Shown here: in pieces, positions 38,980 through 49,130 of the stretch
Layout: each line of letters begins with the position of its first letter
Numbering within the stretch: the first letter of the stretch is position 1
Made by a program: the position numbers and the translations under genes
NCBI RefSeq assembly: GCF_000747525.1
Contig: NZ_CP009278.1
Coordinates: 1,426,001-1,490,000, forward strand
Direction: 5' to 3'
Origin: Sphingobacterium sp. ML3W
GTDB taxonomy: Bacteria > Bacteroidota > Bacteroidia > Sphingobacteriales > Sphingobacteriaceae
DNA: 64,000 bases
Notes under the pieces: model-generated
Told to the model about the DNA's origin: nothing
The model's input: only the letters and a program-made list of their open reading frames with translations
Databases searched by the model: none

Positions 38980-39729
38980 TTATTCCAAGTTTTTTACAAT
39001 TTGAGCTGAGCCCGTAACACCTGGTTCTAATGCTATTAACTTAAAATTTCGGAAGTGGATCTCCGAACCTTCGGACTCCAAACATAGATATCCTTTTTTG
39101 ATTGTAGATTGACGAATTCCATTGACAAATTTGCCATTTACCGCCAATTTTATTGTTCCATCAACACAAATAACCGTGTACTTATTCCATTCTCCTTTAC
39201 CTTTAGCACGATTTTCAATAGACTTACTGCGCGTACCACGTGGATTATCGGGTATCGTTTCTACTCCGCCTACACCAAATAATTCACCGTGAACATAGGC
39301 TATTGGAGGTTTGATGCCATCTTTCTCATTTTGATTTACCCAATCCAATTCTAACATTTGGACTTCAACGCCTCCTGGAAGACGACCTATGGAATCGGGA
39401 ATAGCATCAGACCATACGAAGATACCTGAATTACCTCCAGCATTGATATGATTCCATTCTACATGAATGATGAAATTTTCATATTGTTTTTCGGAACGCA
39501 TAACGCCAATTGGAAGTCCAGTGCAGATCAATGATTCTTCCTTTAATCGCCACGTATCGGATGCAGTATTGACGTTGATCCAATTGATCGGGTTTTTAGT
39601 AGGTTTAGCTTCGAGAAGCAGATCATCGAGTTGTACTTCCTCTCCAAAGGATAAAGTCACTTGTTGTGAAAAGCTGCTTTTACATAAAAAGAATATGATG
39701 AAAAATAAACCAATTGCTTTAGTATTCAT
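38980..39729 (-). CDS. DUF1080 (3-keto-disaccharide hydrolase-like) secreted protein
   Basis: 249 residues with a signal peptide (about 1-21) and a concanavalin-like jelly-roll domain of the DUF1080 family. Recognisable parts: FIIHVEWNHINAGGNSGIFV, GGVEVQMLE and GEWNKYTVICVDGTIKLAVNG. Members related to this family hydrolyse 3-keto-glycosides; others have unclear substrates. It is not next to a sugar dehydrogenase here. Confidence 0.85.
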   Translation of the reverse strand: MNTKAIGLFFIIFFLCKSSFSQQVTLSFGEEVQLDDLLLEAKPTKNPINWINVNTASDTWRLKEESLICTGLPIGVMRSEKQYENFIIHVEWNHINAGGNSGIFVWSDAIPDSIGRLPGGVEVQMLELDWVNQNEKDGIKPPIAYVHGELFGVGGVETIPDNPRGTRSKSIENRAKGKGEWNKYTVICVDGTIKLAVNGKFVNGIRQSTIKKGYLCLESEGSEIHFRNFKLIALEPGVTGSAQIVKNLE

Positions 39730-40147
39730 ATTGCTTTGAAAAAATGGTTATAACTGGATTTAAATAAACGTTGTAGACTAATGTCTATAAACAAACTTAG
39801 ATAAATTTGTTTACAATTATTATTGCATCATTATATAAAACAAATTTATTCGTTCGAGTTGTTTTATTTGGGATACAGGTTTACTACGCAATTATTGAAT
39901 TCCGTTAAGAATCACTTTAATAACGGAAATAGAGAAAACAATTCATCGGATTAAATTTATTTTGTTTGCTGCTTATTTTTTTATAAAATAGCATACATAA
40001 TTATACTTGTGCAACTGTTGCGACCTAGAAGGTGTTATTTTCCTTTTTACATTTTTTTTTTAATTGGAGTTCTTGTAAATCAAGGTATTGCTGATGATGC
40101 ATTAGAGCAGTTATATGTGCGCGATTTATACGGAATCACGTTCTGAT
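39730..40147. other. Intergenic stretch upstream of the prp promoter
   Basis: AT-rich sequence between the divergent DUF1080 and prpB genes. No gene or RNA recognised. Confidence 0.4.
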
Positions 40148-40181
40148 TTTGTAATTGGGCTATTTTTTTTTCTTATCTTTA
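40148..40181 (+). promoter_or_regulatory. Candidate prp operon promoter
   Basis: TTTG (40148-40151), 22 nt, TATCTTTA (40174-40181). The spacer is at the long end of the accepted range. Confidence 0.45.
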
Positions 40182-40189
40182 GCAGTAAG

Positions 40190-40300
40190 GTGCACGAGGG
40201 CGATTGGAGTAAGTGAGTTGAAAATTACCCTGAAAAATTATCCTTTAGAGGTTTGATACCGCAAAGCTCGGCCATCATGCTAATTTCTAATATCCAATTA
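40190..40300 (+). promoter_or_regulatory. Structured-looking prpB leader of unknown class
   Basis: About 110 nt of unusually GC-rich leader for this genome. AGGGCGATT (40196-40205 region) can pair with AATTACCCT downstream with one mismatch, and GAT-A-CCG pairs with CGG-CC-ATC around the loop CAAAGCT (about 40255-40276), just before prpB. No known riboswitch family could be assigned by eye. Confidence 0.35.
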
Positions 40301-40301
40301 T

Positions 40302-41198
40302 ATGATAAAAACCGCAGGTCTTCTGTTTAGAGAAGCAATCAAGAATGAAAAACCATTGCAGGTAGTAGGGGCTATCCACGCCAATCATGCATTATTGGCT
40401 CAACAGGCAGGTTTTCAAGCCATTTATTTATCTGGGGGAGGTGTTGCAGCAGGTTCTTTGGGAATACCAGATTTAGGTATTACAACGCTTGAGGATGTAT
40501 TGGTGGATGTACAACGTATCACCAATGTCTGTTCGGTTCCGCTATTGGTTGATATTGATACTGGATTTGGTCCATCAGCTTTTAATGTCGCACGTACGAT
40601 TAAGTCTTTGATAAAAGCTGGAGCTGCTGCGGTGCATATGGAAGATCAGGTTGGAGCGAAACGTTGTGGTCATCGGCCGGGTAAAGAATTAGTATCAAAA
40701 GCAGAGATGGTCGACCGTATAAAAGCTGCTGTAGATGCGCGGACTGATCATACTTTTGTTATCGGTGCACGTACAGATGCCCTTGCTTCTGAAGGTTTGG
40801 ATGCAGCACTAGAGCGAGCGGTTGCTTACAAAGAAGCTGGCGCAGATTTTATTTTTGCAGAGGCCGTACATAAACTGGAACAATACAAAAGTTTCAGTGA
40901 GGCCACTCAATTGCCAATTTTAGCAAATATCACTGAATTTGGTGAAACCCCTTTGTTTACTCGAGAAGAACTGTCTCAAGCTGATGTCTCCATTATCTTG
41001 TACCCATTGTCTGCTTTTAGAGCTGCAAATAAAGCGGCTGAAAATGTATATCAACACATTAGAAAAGACGGTACACAATCTGCGGTAGTAGACAGTATGC
41101 AGACTCGAGAAGAACTGTATCGTAGCATAGATTATTACGCATATGAAAATAGATTAGATCAATTGTTCAATACCAAGCATGATGACAGAAACCAATGA
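40302..41198 (+). CDS. prpB: Methylisocitrate lyase PrpB
   Basis: Splits 2-methylisocitrate into pyruvate and succinate, the last step of the methylcitrate cycle. 298 residues, the usual length for the isocitrate lyase/PEP mutase superfamily. The family signature [11 protein letters not shown] is present with the catalytic Cys, as are the metal-site DIDTGFG and the [13 protein letters not shown]-terminus. First gene of the prpBCD operon; prpC overlaps its end by 20 bp. Confidence 0.95.
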   Translation: MIKTAGLLFREAIKNEKPLQVVGAIHANHALLAQQAGFQAIYLSGGGVAAGSLGIPDLGITTLEDVLVDVQRITNVCSVPLLVDIDTGFGPSAFNVARTIKSLIKAGAAAVHMEDQVGAKRCGHRPGKELVSKAEMVDRIKAAVDARTDHTFVIGARTDALASEGLDAALERAVAYKEAGADFIFAEAVHKLEQYKSFSEATQLPILANITEFGETPLFTREELSQADVSIILYPLSAFRAANKAAENVYQHIRKDGTQSAVVDSMQTREELYRSIDYYAYENRLDQLFNTKHDDRNQ

Positions 41199-42333
41199 AA
41201 CGGGTTTTAAACCCAAGAAAAGCGTAGCGCTATCTGGTGTTACCGCTGGCAATACAGCTTTAAGTACAGTAGGGAAAAGTGGAAATGACTTGCACTATCG
41301 AGGGTATGATATCTTGGAGCTTGCAGAGCAAGCTTGTTTTGAGGAAGTAGCCTATTTATTGATTTATGGGAGCTTACCAACCAAAGCGCAACTCACAACC
41401 TATCAAGCGCAATTGATCAGTCAACGTGGATTACCGATTGCGATACAAAAGGTCTTAAAACAATTACCGACTACGGCTCATGCCATGGATGTCCTTCGGA
41501 CCTATGTTTCTGTGTTTGGAAGCATCCAACCAGAAAAGGAAAGTCATCCGAGTGCTGGAGCTCGTGATATTGCTAATCGGCTGATGGCGTCCATGGCGTC
41601 GGCTTTATTATACTGGTACCACTTCAGTCAGCATGGTCGTGAAATTAAGGTAGAGACCAATGACGGAACTTTAGGAGCCCATTTTTTGCATCTTTTACAT
41701 GGTACTGAACCACCACCTTCTTGGGTAAGAGCAATGCAGGTATCACTTAACTTATATGCAGAGCATGAGTTCAACGCTTCTACGTTTGCTGCACGGGTTA
41801 TTGCAGGTACGGGCTCTGATCTGTATTCTTGCATTGCAGGTGCTATTGGTGCATTGCGTGGACCAAAACATGGCGGAGCTAATGAGGTCGCTTTTGAGAT
41901 TCAGAGCAGATATGCAGATGCGGATGAGGCGGAAGCTGATATTCGTAAAAGATTGGCGAACAAAGAGGTCATCATCGGTTTTGGACATCCAGTATATACG
42001 ATTTCAGATCCACGGAATCAGGTGATCAAGCGAATTGCTAAAGAGCTTTCAGAAGAAGCGGGCGATATGACGCTCTATTCCATAGCTGAACGATTGGAGT
42101 CGGTCATGTGGGAAGAAAAGAAAATGTTTCCTAATCTGGATTGGTATTCGGCTGTTTCTTATCATCTGATGGGAATTCCTACTGAAATGTTTACCCCTTT
42201 ATTTGTTTTATCGCGGATTACAGGATGGTCTGCACATGTATTTGAACAGCGACAAGATGGAAAAATTATTCGTCCCAGTGCCCATTATATAGGTCCGGAT
42301 AACCGACCTTATGTTCCAATTTCCGAGCGGTAA
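41179..42333 (+). CDS. prpC: 2-Methylcitrate synthase PrpC
   Basis: Condenses propionyl-CoA with oxaloacetate to 2-methylcitrate. 384 residues, the length of the type I/PrpC group rather than the longer type II citrate synthase. Active-site regions: [10 protein letters not shown], with the first catalytic His, and [13 protein letters not shown] with the second His. The start overlaps prpB by 20 bp, and two adjacent ATGs are possible. Propionyl-CoA rather than acetyl-CoA specificity is inferred from the operon. Confidence 0.93.
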   Translation: MMTETNETGFKPKKSVALSGVTAGNTALSTVGKSGNDLHYRGYDILELAEQACFEEVAYLLIYGSLPTKAQLTTYQAQLISQRGLPIAIQKVLKQLPTTAHAMDVLRTYVSVFGSIQPEKESHPSAGARDIANRLMASMASALLYWYHFSQHGREIKVETNDGTLGAHFLHLLHGTEPPPSWVRAMQVSLNLYAEHEFNASTFAARVIAGTGSDLYSCIAGAIGALRGPKHGGANEVAFEIQSRYADADEAEADIRKRLANKEVIIGFGHPVYTISDPRNQVIKRIAKELSEEAGDMTLYSIAERLESVMWEEKKMFPNLDWYSAVSYHLMGIPTEMFTPLFVLSRITGWSAHVFEQRQDGKIIRPSAHYIGPDNRPYVPISER

Positions 42334-42391
42334 TAGGGGACAACAATCAATTAATCACGATAATATATACTTATAGTTTTAGGAAATCAAT

Positions 42392-43843
42392 ATGGCATCA
42401 CTAATTTCGAATGAGAGACCACAAGCAGATCGCGTACTAACGGATATCGCCGATTATGTACTCCATTACAAAGTGGAGAGTACAGTTGCCTGGAAGACGG
42501 CATTTTATTGTTTTTTGGATACGCTAGGCTGTGGTTTTGAAGCATTGACCTATCCAGCTTGTACAAAACTCCTGGGTCCAGTTGTTGCGGGTACTATGGT
42601 GCCTAACGGTGCTAAAATACCCGGTACTGCTTACCAATTAGATCCCATTCAAGCTGCATTTAATATTGGGACAATCATTAGATGGTTGGACTTTAATGAT
42701 ACTTGGTTGGCCGCGGAGTGGGGGCATCCTTCAGATAATTTGGGCGGAATCTTAGCAACTGCCGATTGGTTGAGTAGAACCCGAAGTGCTAATGGCGAAA
42801 AACCATTGAAAGCGAAAGAAGTATTGGAAGCGATGGTCATGGCTCATGAAATACAAGGGATATTGGCATTGGAAAATTCTTTTAATAAAGTAGGTTTGGA
42901 CCATGTTATCTTAGTGAAAGTTGCTTCAACAGCAGTTGTTGGTAAATTGCTAGGACTTAGCCGGGATGAATTGATCAATGCTATTTCATTAGCTTTCGTA
43001 GATGGGCAGGCACTTAGGACATACCGTCATGCACCAAATACAGGAAGCCGAAAATCCTGGGCGGCCGGAGATGCAACCTCACGTGCGGTCCGTTTAGCTT
43101 TGATAGCGCAAACAGGTGAGATGGGATACCCATCTGTATTGTCTGCACCTGTATGGGGTTTTTATGATGTGTCCTTTAAAGGACAAACATTCAAATTTCA
43201 GCGACCATATGGTTCGTACGTGATGGAAAATGTATTGTTCAAAATTTCATTTCCAGCAGAATTTCACGCACAAACTGCCGTAGAGGCTGCCATGCAGCTC
43301 CATGAACAACTTCTTGCAATTGGTAAAACAGCTGAAGATATTGCACATATTTACATTCGTACCCATGACGCTGCTATACGAATCATCGATAAGCGGGGAC
43401 CTTTGCATAATCCTGCAGATCGTGATCATTGTCTCCAATACATGGTTGCTGTTCCCCTAATATTCGGAAGGTTGACCGCTGAAGATTATGAAGATCAGGT
43501 CGCAAAAGATCCGCGTATTGATGTATTGCGCAATAAAATTAAATGTGTTGAGGATCTAAAATTTACCGAAGATTACCATAATCCAGAAAAGAGAGCTATT
43601 GCAAATGGGCTGACGGTAACACTTAATGATGGAACTGTATTGGCCGAAGTATTGGTTGAATACCCTATCGGTCATCCTCGTCGTCGGGAAGAGGGAATTC
43701 CTAAATTAATTGAAAAATATCGGATAAATCTGGCTCGAATATTTACCGAAAGCCAACAAAAACAAATTCTAAATACGACATTGGATTACGATACATTTGT
43801 TGCTATGGATGTCAATAAATTGGTTGATCTGATGACCTTATAG
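42392..43843 (+). CDS. prpD: 2-Methylcitrate dehydratase PrpD
   Basis: Dehydrates 2-methylcitrate to 2-methyl-cis-aconitate. 483 residues, the usual PrpD length in the MmgE/PrpD fold. Recognisable parts: [40 protein letters not shown] and [20 protein letters not shown]. 58 bp after prpC. No acnD or prpF is present, so a separate aconitase must rehydrate the product. Confidence 0.95.
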   Translation: MASLISNERPQADRVLTDIADYVLHYKVESTVAWKTAFYCFLDTLGCGFEALTYPACTKLLGPVVAGTMVPNGAKIPGTAYQLDPIQAAFNIGTIIRWLDFNDTWLAAEWGHPSDNLGGILATADWLSRTRSANGEKPLKAKEVLEAMVMAHEIQGILALENSFNKVGLDHVILVKVASTAVVGKLLGLSRDELINAISLAFVDGQALRTYRHAPNTGSRKSWAAGDATSRAVRLALIAQTGEMGYPSVLSAPVWGFYDVSFKGQTFKFQRPYGSYVMENVLFKISFPAEFHAQTAVEAAMQLHEQLLAIGKTAEDIAHIYIRTHDAAIRIIDKRGPLHNPADRDHCLQYMVAVPLIFGRLTAEDYEDQVAKDPRIDVLRNKIKCVEDLKFTEDYHNPEKRAIANGLTVTLNDGTVLAEVLVEYPIGHPRRREEGIPKLIEKYRINLARIFTESQQKQILNTTLDYDTFVAMDVNKLVDLMTL

Positions 43844-43865
43844 TGTGAATTCGTAATTGAGGGAA

Positions 43866-43905
43866 AACAAGGCTGCTCTATATTAAACCATAGAACAGCC
43901 TTGTT
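43866..43905. terminator. Terminator between prpD and the FadB-like gene
   Basis: 10-bp outer arms AACAAGGCTG/CAGCCTTGTT plus five inner pairs with one mismatch, between convergent genes. Confidence 0.82.
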
Positions 43906-43913
43906 AATTTCCT

Positions 43914-46028
43914 TTAAGTTACGGATGGCCAATTCGACTCGAATCCATTGTAAAAAGTAAAGTGCTCTTGTGCACGTTGAGATAGTGATGCTGGAATGAT
44001 CCATTGTTCTCCGAAATTAGCAAAGGACTCGCATTCTTGTACAAATTTTTGAAGTCCAACTTGATCCATGTGTGCAAATACACCACCGGTATGTATCGGG
44101 TACCCGATACCTAAAGTAGCTCCTATATCGCCATCGATGGGACGGTCTAACACTCCCTCAGCTAGACAGCGGTAGCTGTCCAATGCCATCACATGTAATA
44201 GTCTGTTTTGAATATGTTCTTTATCGGGTATGGTCGATAAAGTTCCTAAACTTCCATCTTGCCAAACCGTTTTACTCCTAGATAAGGTGTCGTAATCATA
44301 AAAACCTCGACCCGACTTTCGTCCCTGGCGACCCGCATCTACCAGCTTCTTTATATATCTGTAACAACGTTGTTGACTACTGTGCTGACTGGGCAATTGG
44401 TCGTAGACATGTAGCATAAGAGGAAGAGAAATTTCATCAAGTACAGTCAATGGTCCCACAGCAAATCCAATATGTCGTGCCTGTTCATCTATTACTGAAG
44501 CAGGAATACCTTCCAATAACATCGTTACTGCTTCCAATAAATAATTAAAGAATATGCGGGAAGTGAAAAATGCGGGACCATCGTGAACAACAATAGGAAT
44601 TTTACCCAGTTGTCTGGTGACTTGTAGCGCTTTGGATAAGGTTAGTTCGCTGGTTTGCTTCCCTCTGATTATTTCTACCAATGCCATCCTATCTACTGGT
44701 GAAAAAAAATGCATACCGATGAAGTTCTCGGGTTTAGCACTTACTTCTGCAAGTTCGCTTATAGGTAGGGAAGTCGTATTGGAAGCGAAAAAACCTTCCT
44801 TTGTAAGAAAAGGTAACGTTTCGGTACTGACTATTTCTTTTAGCTTCTTATCTTCAAAAACCGCCTCAATAATGAGGTCTACTGCGCCAATATCGTTCAG
44901 TTGATCTGTCGGGTGAATATGGGAAAGGAGTATTTGTCTTTTTTTTTCGTTCATTTTTCCCTGTTCCACCAATTTTGAGCTGACCTTTTCTGCATATGCT
45001 TTTCCTTGTTCTGCTTGTTGTATCGTCACATCTTTTAAGATAACATCTACTCCCGAACGCGCTGCTTCAAAAGCAATTCCAGCACCCATCATGCCGGCCC
45101 CTAATACCGCTAATCGATTTAGTTGGTATGTGTTTTCATCTTGAACTTGCGATGGGTTACTTGCTTCTTGTATACCATAAAACTGTGTACGTACCATACT
45201 CCAAGTTTTTGGGTTATTAAGAATCTCCACATAGTATTCCACCTCCCTTTCCAAGATTTCCATTTTTGAATGTCTCGCACTTTCATAAATTAAATCAAGA
45301 CATGCGTTGATTCCTGGTGTGAGTCCACCGTATCGCTTTCTAACTGTTTCAGATTCCTTTTTCCACGTGTTTTCATCCCAAGTAACAGCTTGTCTGGATG
45401 CTGTATTATTGCGGTTTTTTACGATCCATTCTTTCGCTAGAAAGATGGCGTCGTTTGTATTCGGAGCGAGCTGATGAATAAGACCTAGGGCTTTTGCCTT
45501 TTCAGCGGAAATTAGTTTCCCCTGTATGAGTAAGGGAAGGGCGTCTTCTAATTTAAGTGATGTTGCTATTTGTGTCGTTGCTCCAAATCCTGGGAAAATC
45601 CCGTATTTGGACTCTGGGAATCCCAATTTCACTTGATTTAACCCAACACGATAATGTGCCCAGAGCATCATAGAAAGTGATATACTGAAACAATCTTCGT
45701 CTATAAGGCCTACGATTTGCTTTTGTTGTTGTTGTAATGACTGGAATTGACGGAGTATGGCTGTAAGACGTTGTTTGAATCTCTTTTCCTGCTTTGCTTG
45801 ATAAAGAAATGTTTTGTATTCAATTGTTTGTTTAGTAAAAGGGCTTTTGAATATTATTCCTATGACCTCGGACTGTGCAATTTGTTCTTTAACTAGCGCC
45901 ACAAATTCCTCTAAATGGTCAAGACAATCGCTGTTTTCGTTATCGGGCTTAGGGCTAATCAATACAATGCCTCTTTCATCCTGCTCGTGTAGGAAATGAG
46001 TTAAATTTGCATTTTTTGCTATATCCAT
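43914..46028 (-). CDS. FadB/FadJ-type enoyl-CoA hydratase / 3-hydroxyacyl-CoA dehydrogenase
   Basis: A 704-residue bifunctional beta-oxidation enzyme. Residues about 1-270 are a crotonase domain with GFPESKYGIFPGFGATTQIA and the oxyanion region near LIQGKLISAEKAKALG. Residues about 305-490 are the NAD domain with LGAGMMGAGIAFEAA and the FFSPVDRMALVEIIRG segment, followed by the C-terminal helical dehydrogenase domains. It hydrates enoyl-CoA and oxidises the 3-hydroxy product. It is convergent to prpBCD and 39 bp after the acyl-CoA dehydrogenase gene, so the two are probably one operon. Confidence 0.93.
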   Translation of the reverse strand: MDIAKNANLTHFLHEQDERGIVLISPKPDNENSDCLDHLEEFVALVKEQIAQSEVIGIIFKSPFTKQTIEYKTFLYQAKQEKRFKQRLTAILRQFQSLQQQQKQIVGLIDEDCFSISLSMMLWAHYRVGLNQVKLGFPESKYGIFPGFGATTQIATSLKLEDALPLLIQGKLISAEKAKALGLIHQLAPNTNDAIFLAKEWIVKNRNNTASRQAVTWDENTWKKESETVRKRYGGLTPGINACLDLIYESARHSKMEILEREVEYYVEILNNPKTWSMVRTQFYGIQEASNPSQVQDENTYQLNRLAVLGAGMMGAGIAFEAARSGVDVILKDVTIQQAEQGKAYAEKVSSKLVEQGKMNEKKRQILLSHIHPTDQLNDIGAVDLIIEAVFEDKKLKEIVSTETLPFLTKEGFFASNTTSLPISELAEVSAKPENFIGMHFFSPVDRMALVEIIRGKQTSELTLSKALQVTRQLGKIPIVVHDGPAFFTSRIFFNYLLEAVTMLLEGIPASVIDEQARHIGFAVGPLTVLDEISLPLMLHVYDQLPSQHSSQQRCYRYIKKLVDAGRQGRKSGRGFYDYDTLSRSKTVWQDGSLGTLSTIPDKEHIQNRLLHVMALDSYRCLAEGVLDRPIDGDIGATLGIGYPIHTGGVFAHMDQVGLQKFVQECESFANFGEQWIIPASLSQRAQEHFTFYNGFESNWPSVT

Positions 46029-46067
46029 TGTAACTATTTTATAAAAAAGTTGAGCATTAAATATTTA

Positions 46068-47261
46068 TCATATTTCCTTTGAAGGAATAGTGGTGTCGGA
46101 TTTTGGTTGATAATTGACCTTATCAATGGTCATTTTGGCAATTATTTCCAACATAATTTCTGATGTACCTCCAATTATGGTGCCTACTCGAACATCACGG
46201 TATAAACGCGCAATTTTAAAGTCCTCTGTAAAACCATAACCGCCAAAGAGTTGGAAACATTGATGGACCACGCTTATGGCCAGCTCACTTGCTTGTAATT
46301 TGGCAATCGAACATTCCTGCACAGCATATTGCCCCCATTGTTGTAGATCACAACAGGAATAGACAAAGGCTTTTGTGGTGGCGATATTAGCGACCATTTG
46401 GGCTACGCGATGCCGGATTACTTGAAAATCTTGAATCTTTTGCTTAAAAGCTTCTCGTTTATTGATATACTCCATGGTATATTGTAGCGCCGAATCTGCC
46501 GTTGCTATACCTTGTATAGCTGCGGTCAATCGTTCCAACTGCAAGCCGCCCATTAAATAAGCAAAACCAGCCCCTTCTTTACCAATTAAATGAGAAACGG
46601 GCACTTTCACCTGATCAAAGCCTAATTCTGCGGTGTCTGAGGCATGCCAACCCATTTTATTGATTTTTGTTGCACTCACGCCTATGGCATGTCGGTCAAT
46701 CAGAAGAAGACTGATGCCTTTACTACCCTTGGTGGGGTCAGTTTTAACTGCGGTAATAAAGAAATCACCATAATATCCATTTGTAATGAAGGTTTTAGAA
46801 CCATTGACGATGTAATGATCACCTTCGCGGATCGCTGAAGTTTTGATATGCTGAATATCCGAACCGGCACCAGGTTCAGTGATGGCAACGGCACTGATTA
46901 AATCACCAGCAATAACGCCGCTTAAGTAATGCCGTTTCAATTCTTCAGATGCATGTTTCAATAGATACGGAGCAGACATGTACTGAATGACCAAGGCTGT
47001 AATGGTAAATCCTCCAGAGAAACAGTGGGAGAGTTCTTCACAAAAGATCATGGAGTAATAAAAGTCCAGATCTAGTCCACCGTAAGTTTCAGGGTAGTTG
47101 AGCCCCATAAAGCCCATATCACCCATCTTTTTCCAAATAGAACGATCGATTTGTCCTTCTTCCTCCCAACGGTCGATATTCGGTAGAATTTCTCTACGGA
47201 TGAATGCTCTTAAACTTTCGCGAAATACGTGATGCTCAACTGTAAGTTGTGTTGCTTGCAT
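46068..47261 (-). CDS. Acyl-CoA dehydrogenase (long-chain/isovaleryl-type active site)
   Basis: 397-residue FAD acyl-CoA dehydrogenase. FAD and substrate motifs: AITEPGAGSDIQ and WHASDTAELGFDQVKVP. The C-terminal motif is IGGTSEI, lacking the catalytic Glu that medium-chain enzymes carry there (YEGT). The base is instead likely E243 in LERLTAAIQ, the position used by long-chain and isovaleryl-CoA dehydrogenases. It feeds the FadB-like enzyme encoded 39 bp downstream. Confidence 0.92.
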   Translation of the reverse strand: MQATQLTVEHHVFRESLRAFIRREILPNIDRWEEEGQIDRSIWKKMGDMGFMGLNYPETYGGLDLDFYYSMIFCEELSHCFSGGFTITALVIQYMSAPYLLKHASEELKRHYLSGVIAGDLISAVAITEPGAGSDIQHIKTSAIREGDHYIVNGSKTFITNGYYGDFFITAVKTDPTKGSKGISLLLIDRHAIGVSATKINKMGWHASDTAELGFDQVKVPVSHLIGKEGAGFAYLMGGLQLERLTAAIQGIATADSALQYTMEYINKREAFKQKIQDFQVIRHRVAQMVANIATTKAFVYSCCDLQQWGQYAVQECSIAKLQASELAISVVHQCFQLFGGYGFTEDFKIARLYRDVRVGTIIGGTSEIMLEIIAKMTIDKVNYQPKSDTTIPSKEI

Positions 47262-47624
47262 ATGCTATCATTTATATTGGTTATAATTTCCTATTCGCTT
47301 TTGGTGAAAGGATAGGATTGAGACGAAATTAAATTAAAAAGCTGATTTTTTCACCTATTTAAAGGTTAAAATTATGTGAAAGTGTTTTTAAATCAAGTAG
47401 TTTGCTGTATTTAGCGTTTAAAACTACTTTTTTTACTTAATCTAAAATAAGTACATAAGCAATTGATTTACTGTTTGCTAATTTTTGTACCTTTAATCTG
47501 AATTCATGATAACGCTATTACCTTCATGCTGGATACAGGAGTCTAAAGAGATTTAAATTCTGTATACCGTAACTAATTTTAAGTTGAAAGGGGACTAGTA
47601 GCATAAATAACCAAATTATAAACG
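47262..47624. other. Divergent promoter region of the acyl-CoA dehydrogenase and thiolase genes
   Basis: About 360 bp, AT-rich. TACCTTTA near 47490 is a possible plus-strand -7 element for the thiolase. No gene, RNA or strong palindrome seen. Confidence 0.4.
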
Positions 47625-48806
47625 ATGAATAAACAAGTATTTATTGTCGCGGCGCAACGAACCGCCATAGGAAGCTTTGGTGGGGGATTGTCCACATTGA
47701 GCGCAACGAAATTGGGCGCTGAAGTTGTTTCTGCTCTTTTGAAAGAAGTTAGTTTTGATGCAGCAGAAGTGGACGAAGTGTTGATGGGGTGTGTTTTGCA
47801 GGCAGACCTTGGGCAGGCCCCTGCTCGTCAGGTATGTAAATTTGCAGGTTTACCGGACCATGTAGTGGCAACAACTATTAATAAGGTCTGTGCCAGTGGT
47901 ATGAAAGCGGTAGCATGGGCAGCTCAGGCTATCTTATTGGGCGATGCTGAGGTCGTCATTGCTGGCGGTATGGAGAGTATGAGCAATGTACCTTATTATG
48001 TACCTGCTGCACGCTGGGGGACGAAGTATGGCCATCAGACCTTGGTGGATGGTGTACAAAAAGATGGACTCTCTGATGCCTATTCACAGGAAGCTATGGG
48101 AGTTTTTGCGGAGCTCTGTGCTACGAAGTACGGCGTAAGTCGCGAAGAGCAAGATGCATATGCTGTGTCTTCATATACACGAAGTCGTGATGCTTGGGAG
48201 CAAGGGAAGTTTGATAAAGAGGTGACTGCTGCAACCATTTCGACCCGTAAAGGTGAACAAATTGTCAAGCAAGATGAAGAATTTGCGCAGGTAAATTTTG
48301 ATAAGATATACGGTTTAAAACCAGCCTTCCAAGTAGGAGGTACCATTACAGCCGCAAACGCTTCTACATTAAGTGATGGGGCTGCTGCATTATTGTTGAT
48401 GTCTGGTGAAAAAATGGAAGCATTAGGTCTAAAGCCTTTAGCCGAAATTGTAGCTTATGCAGATGCGGAGCAGGAACCCAAATGGTTCACAACAACACCT
48501 AGTATTGCGGTGGAAAAAGTATTGAAGAAAGCTAACCTTTCTATTTCAGATATTGATTTTTTTGAATTTAATGAAGCATTTTCTGTCGTAGCCCTGGCCA
48601 ATGCACGTATATTGGATATTCCCTTAGAAAAATTAAATGTATATGGTGGAGCCGTCTCTTTAGGACATCCACTTGGGTGTTCAGGGGCTCGTATTCTTGT
48701 TACTTTAACCAGTGTGCTGGAACAAGAAGCAGGGCAGTATGGATTAGCAGCGATATGTAATGGCGGGGGAGGTGCCTCAGCGATGATTATAAAAAAATGT
48801 AGTTAA
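47625..48806 (+). CDS. Acetyl-CoA C-acyltransferase (thiolase)
   Basis: 393 residues. The acyl-accepting Cys is C89 (NKVCASGMKA), with H348 in GHPLGCSGARI and the second catalytic Cys C378 in CNGGGGAS. Length and motifs fit acetyl-CoA acetyltransferase/beta-ketothiolase. Divergent from acd-fadB. With them it completes a beta-oxidation spiral; if the substrate is 2-methylacetoacetyl-CoA (isoleucine) or an odd-chain acyl-CoA, it yields the propionyl-CoA used by prpBCD. Confidence 0.93.
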   Translation: MNKQVFIVAAQRTAIGSFGGGLSTLSATKLGAEVVSALLKEVSFDAAEVDEVLMGCVLQADLGQAPARQVCKFAGLPDHVVATTINKVCASGMKAVAWAAQAILLGDAEVVIAGGMESMSNVPYYVPAARWGTKYGHQTLVDGVQKDGLSDAYSQEAMGVFAELCATKYGVSREEQDAYAVSSYTRSRDAWEQGKFDKEVTAATISTRKGEQIVKQDEEFAQVNFDKIYGLKPAFQVGGTITAANASTLSDGAAALLLMSGEKMEALGLKPLAEIVAYADAEQEPKWFTTTPSIAVEKVLKKANLSISDIDFFEFNEAFSVVALANARILDIPLEKLNVYGGAVSLGHPLGCSGARILVTLTSVLEQEAGQYGLAAICNGGGGASAMIIKKCS

Positions 48807-48959
48807 TAAACCATCCTTTCTTTCGATATCGTGTCAGGTTTTTTTTAATTAGGAAACCGCAAATGACAAACTATAAAACATATAATCGTGTATCTCGAAT
48901 GGATTTTATGATTGATTAATCGAAGTTTTAGCATAAATATCTACTTGTAAATAAGGATA

Positions 48960-48995
48960 AAACGGCCGTACTCATATTTTGAGATACGGTCGTTT
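48960..48995 (+). terminator. Terminator after thiolase
   Basis: 11-bp arms AAACGGCCGTA/TACGGTCGTTT (one G-T pair), then CTTTTA. About 150 bp after the thiolase stop; the DNA between holds nothing recognisable. Confidence 0.75.
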
Positions 48996-49074
48996 CTTTT
49001 AGGTATGAGCGACCATTCCTATTCCTGAATTTCTTTTGTTTAGGTATAGCTCAAAATAAAAAAATATAAAATAA

Positions 49075-49105
49075 TTTGCTTTCTCAGTTTTCCTTTCTAT
49101 ATTAG
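49075..49105 (+). promoter_or_regulatory. Promoter of the YtrA-type ABC operon
   Basis: TTTG (49075-49078), 19 nt, TATATTAG (49098-49105), close to consensus. Confidence 0.6.
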
Positions 49106-49125
49106 TGTATTAATTAAATAATACA
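49106..49125. promoter_or_regulatory. Palindromic GntR operator candidate
   Basis: TGTATTA-N6-TAATACA, perfect 7-bp arms, directly after the -7 element and ending 5 bp before the ABC ATPase start. The operon's third gene encodes a YtrA-type GntR repressor, so this is the likely autoregulatory site. Confidence 0.7.
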
Positions 49126-49130
49126 GTAGT

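Noticed and set aside
40190..40300. Resemblance of CCGCAAAGCTCGGCC to the CGCAAAGCC part of a c-di-GMP-I (GEMM) riboswitch
   Set aside because: Only a short match. The GNRA-capped stem and the upstream CAGGGCAAACC element are missing, so the class cannot be claimed.
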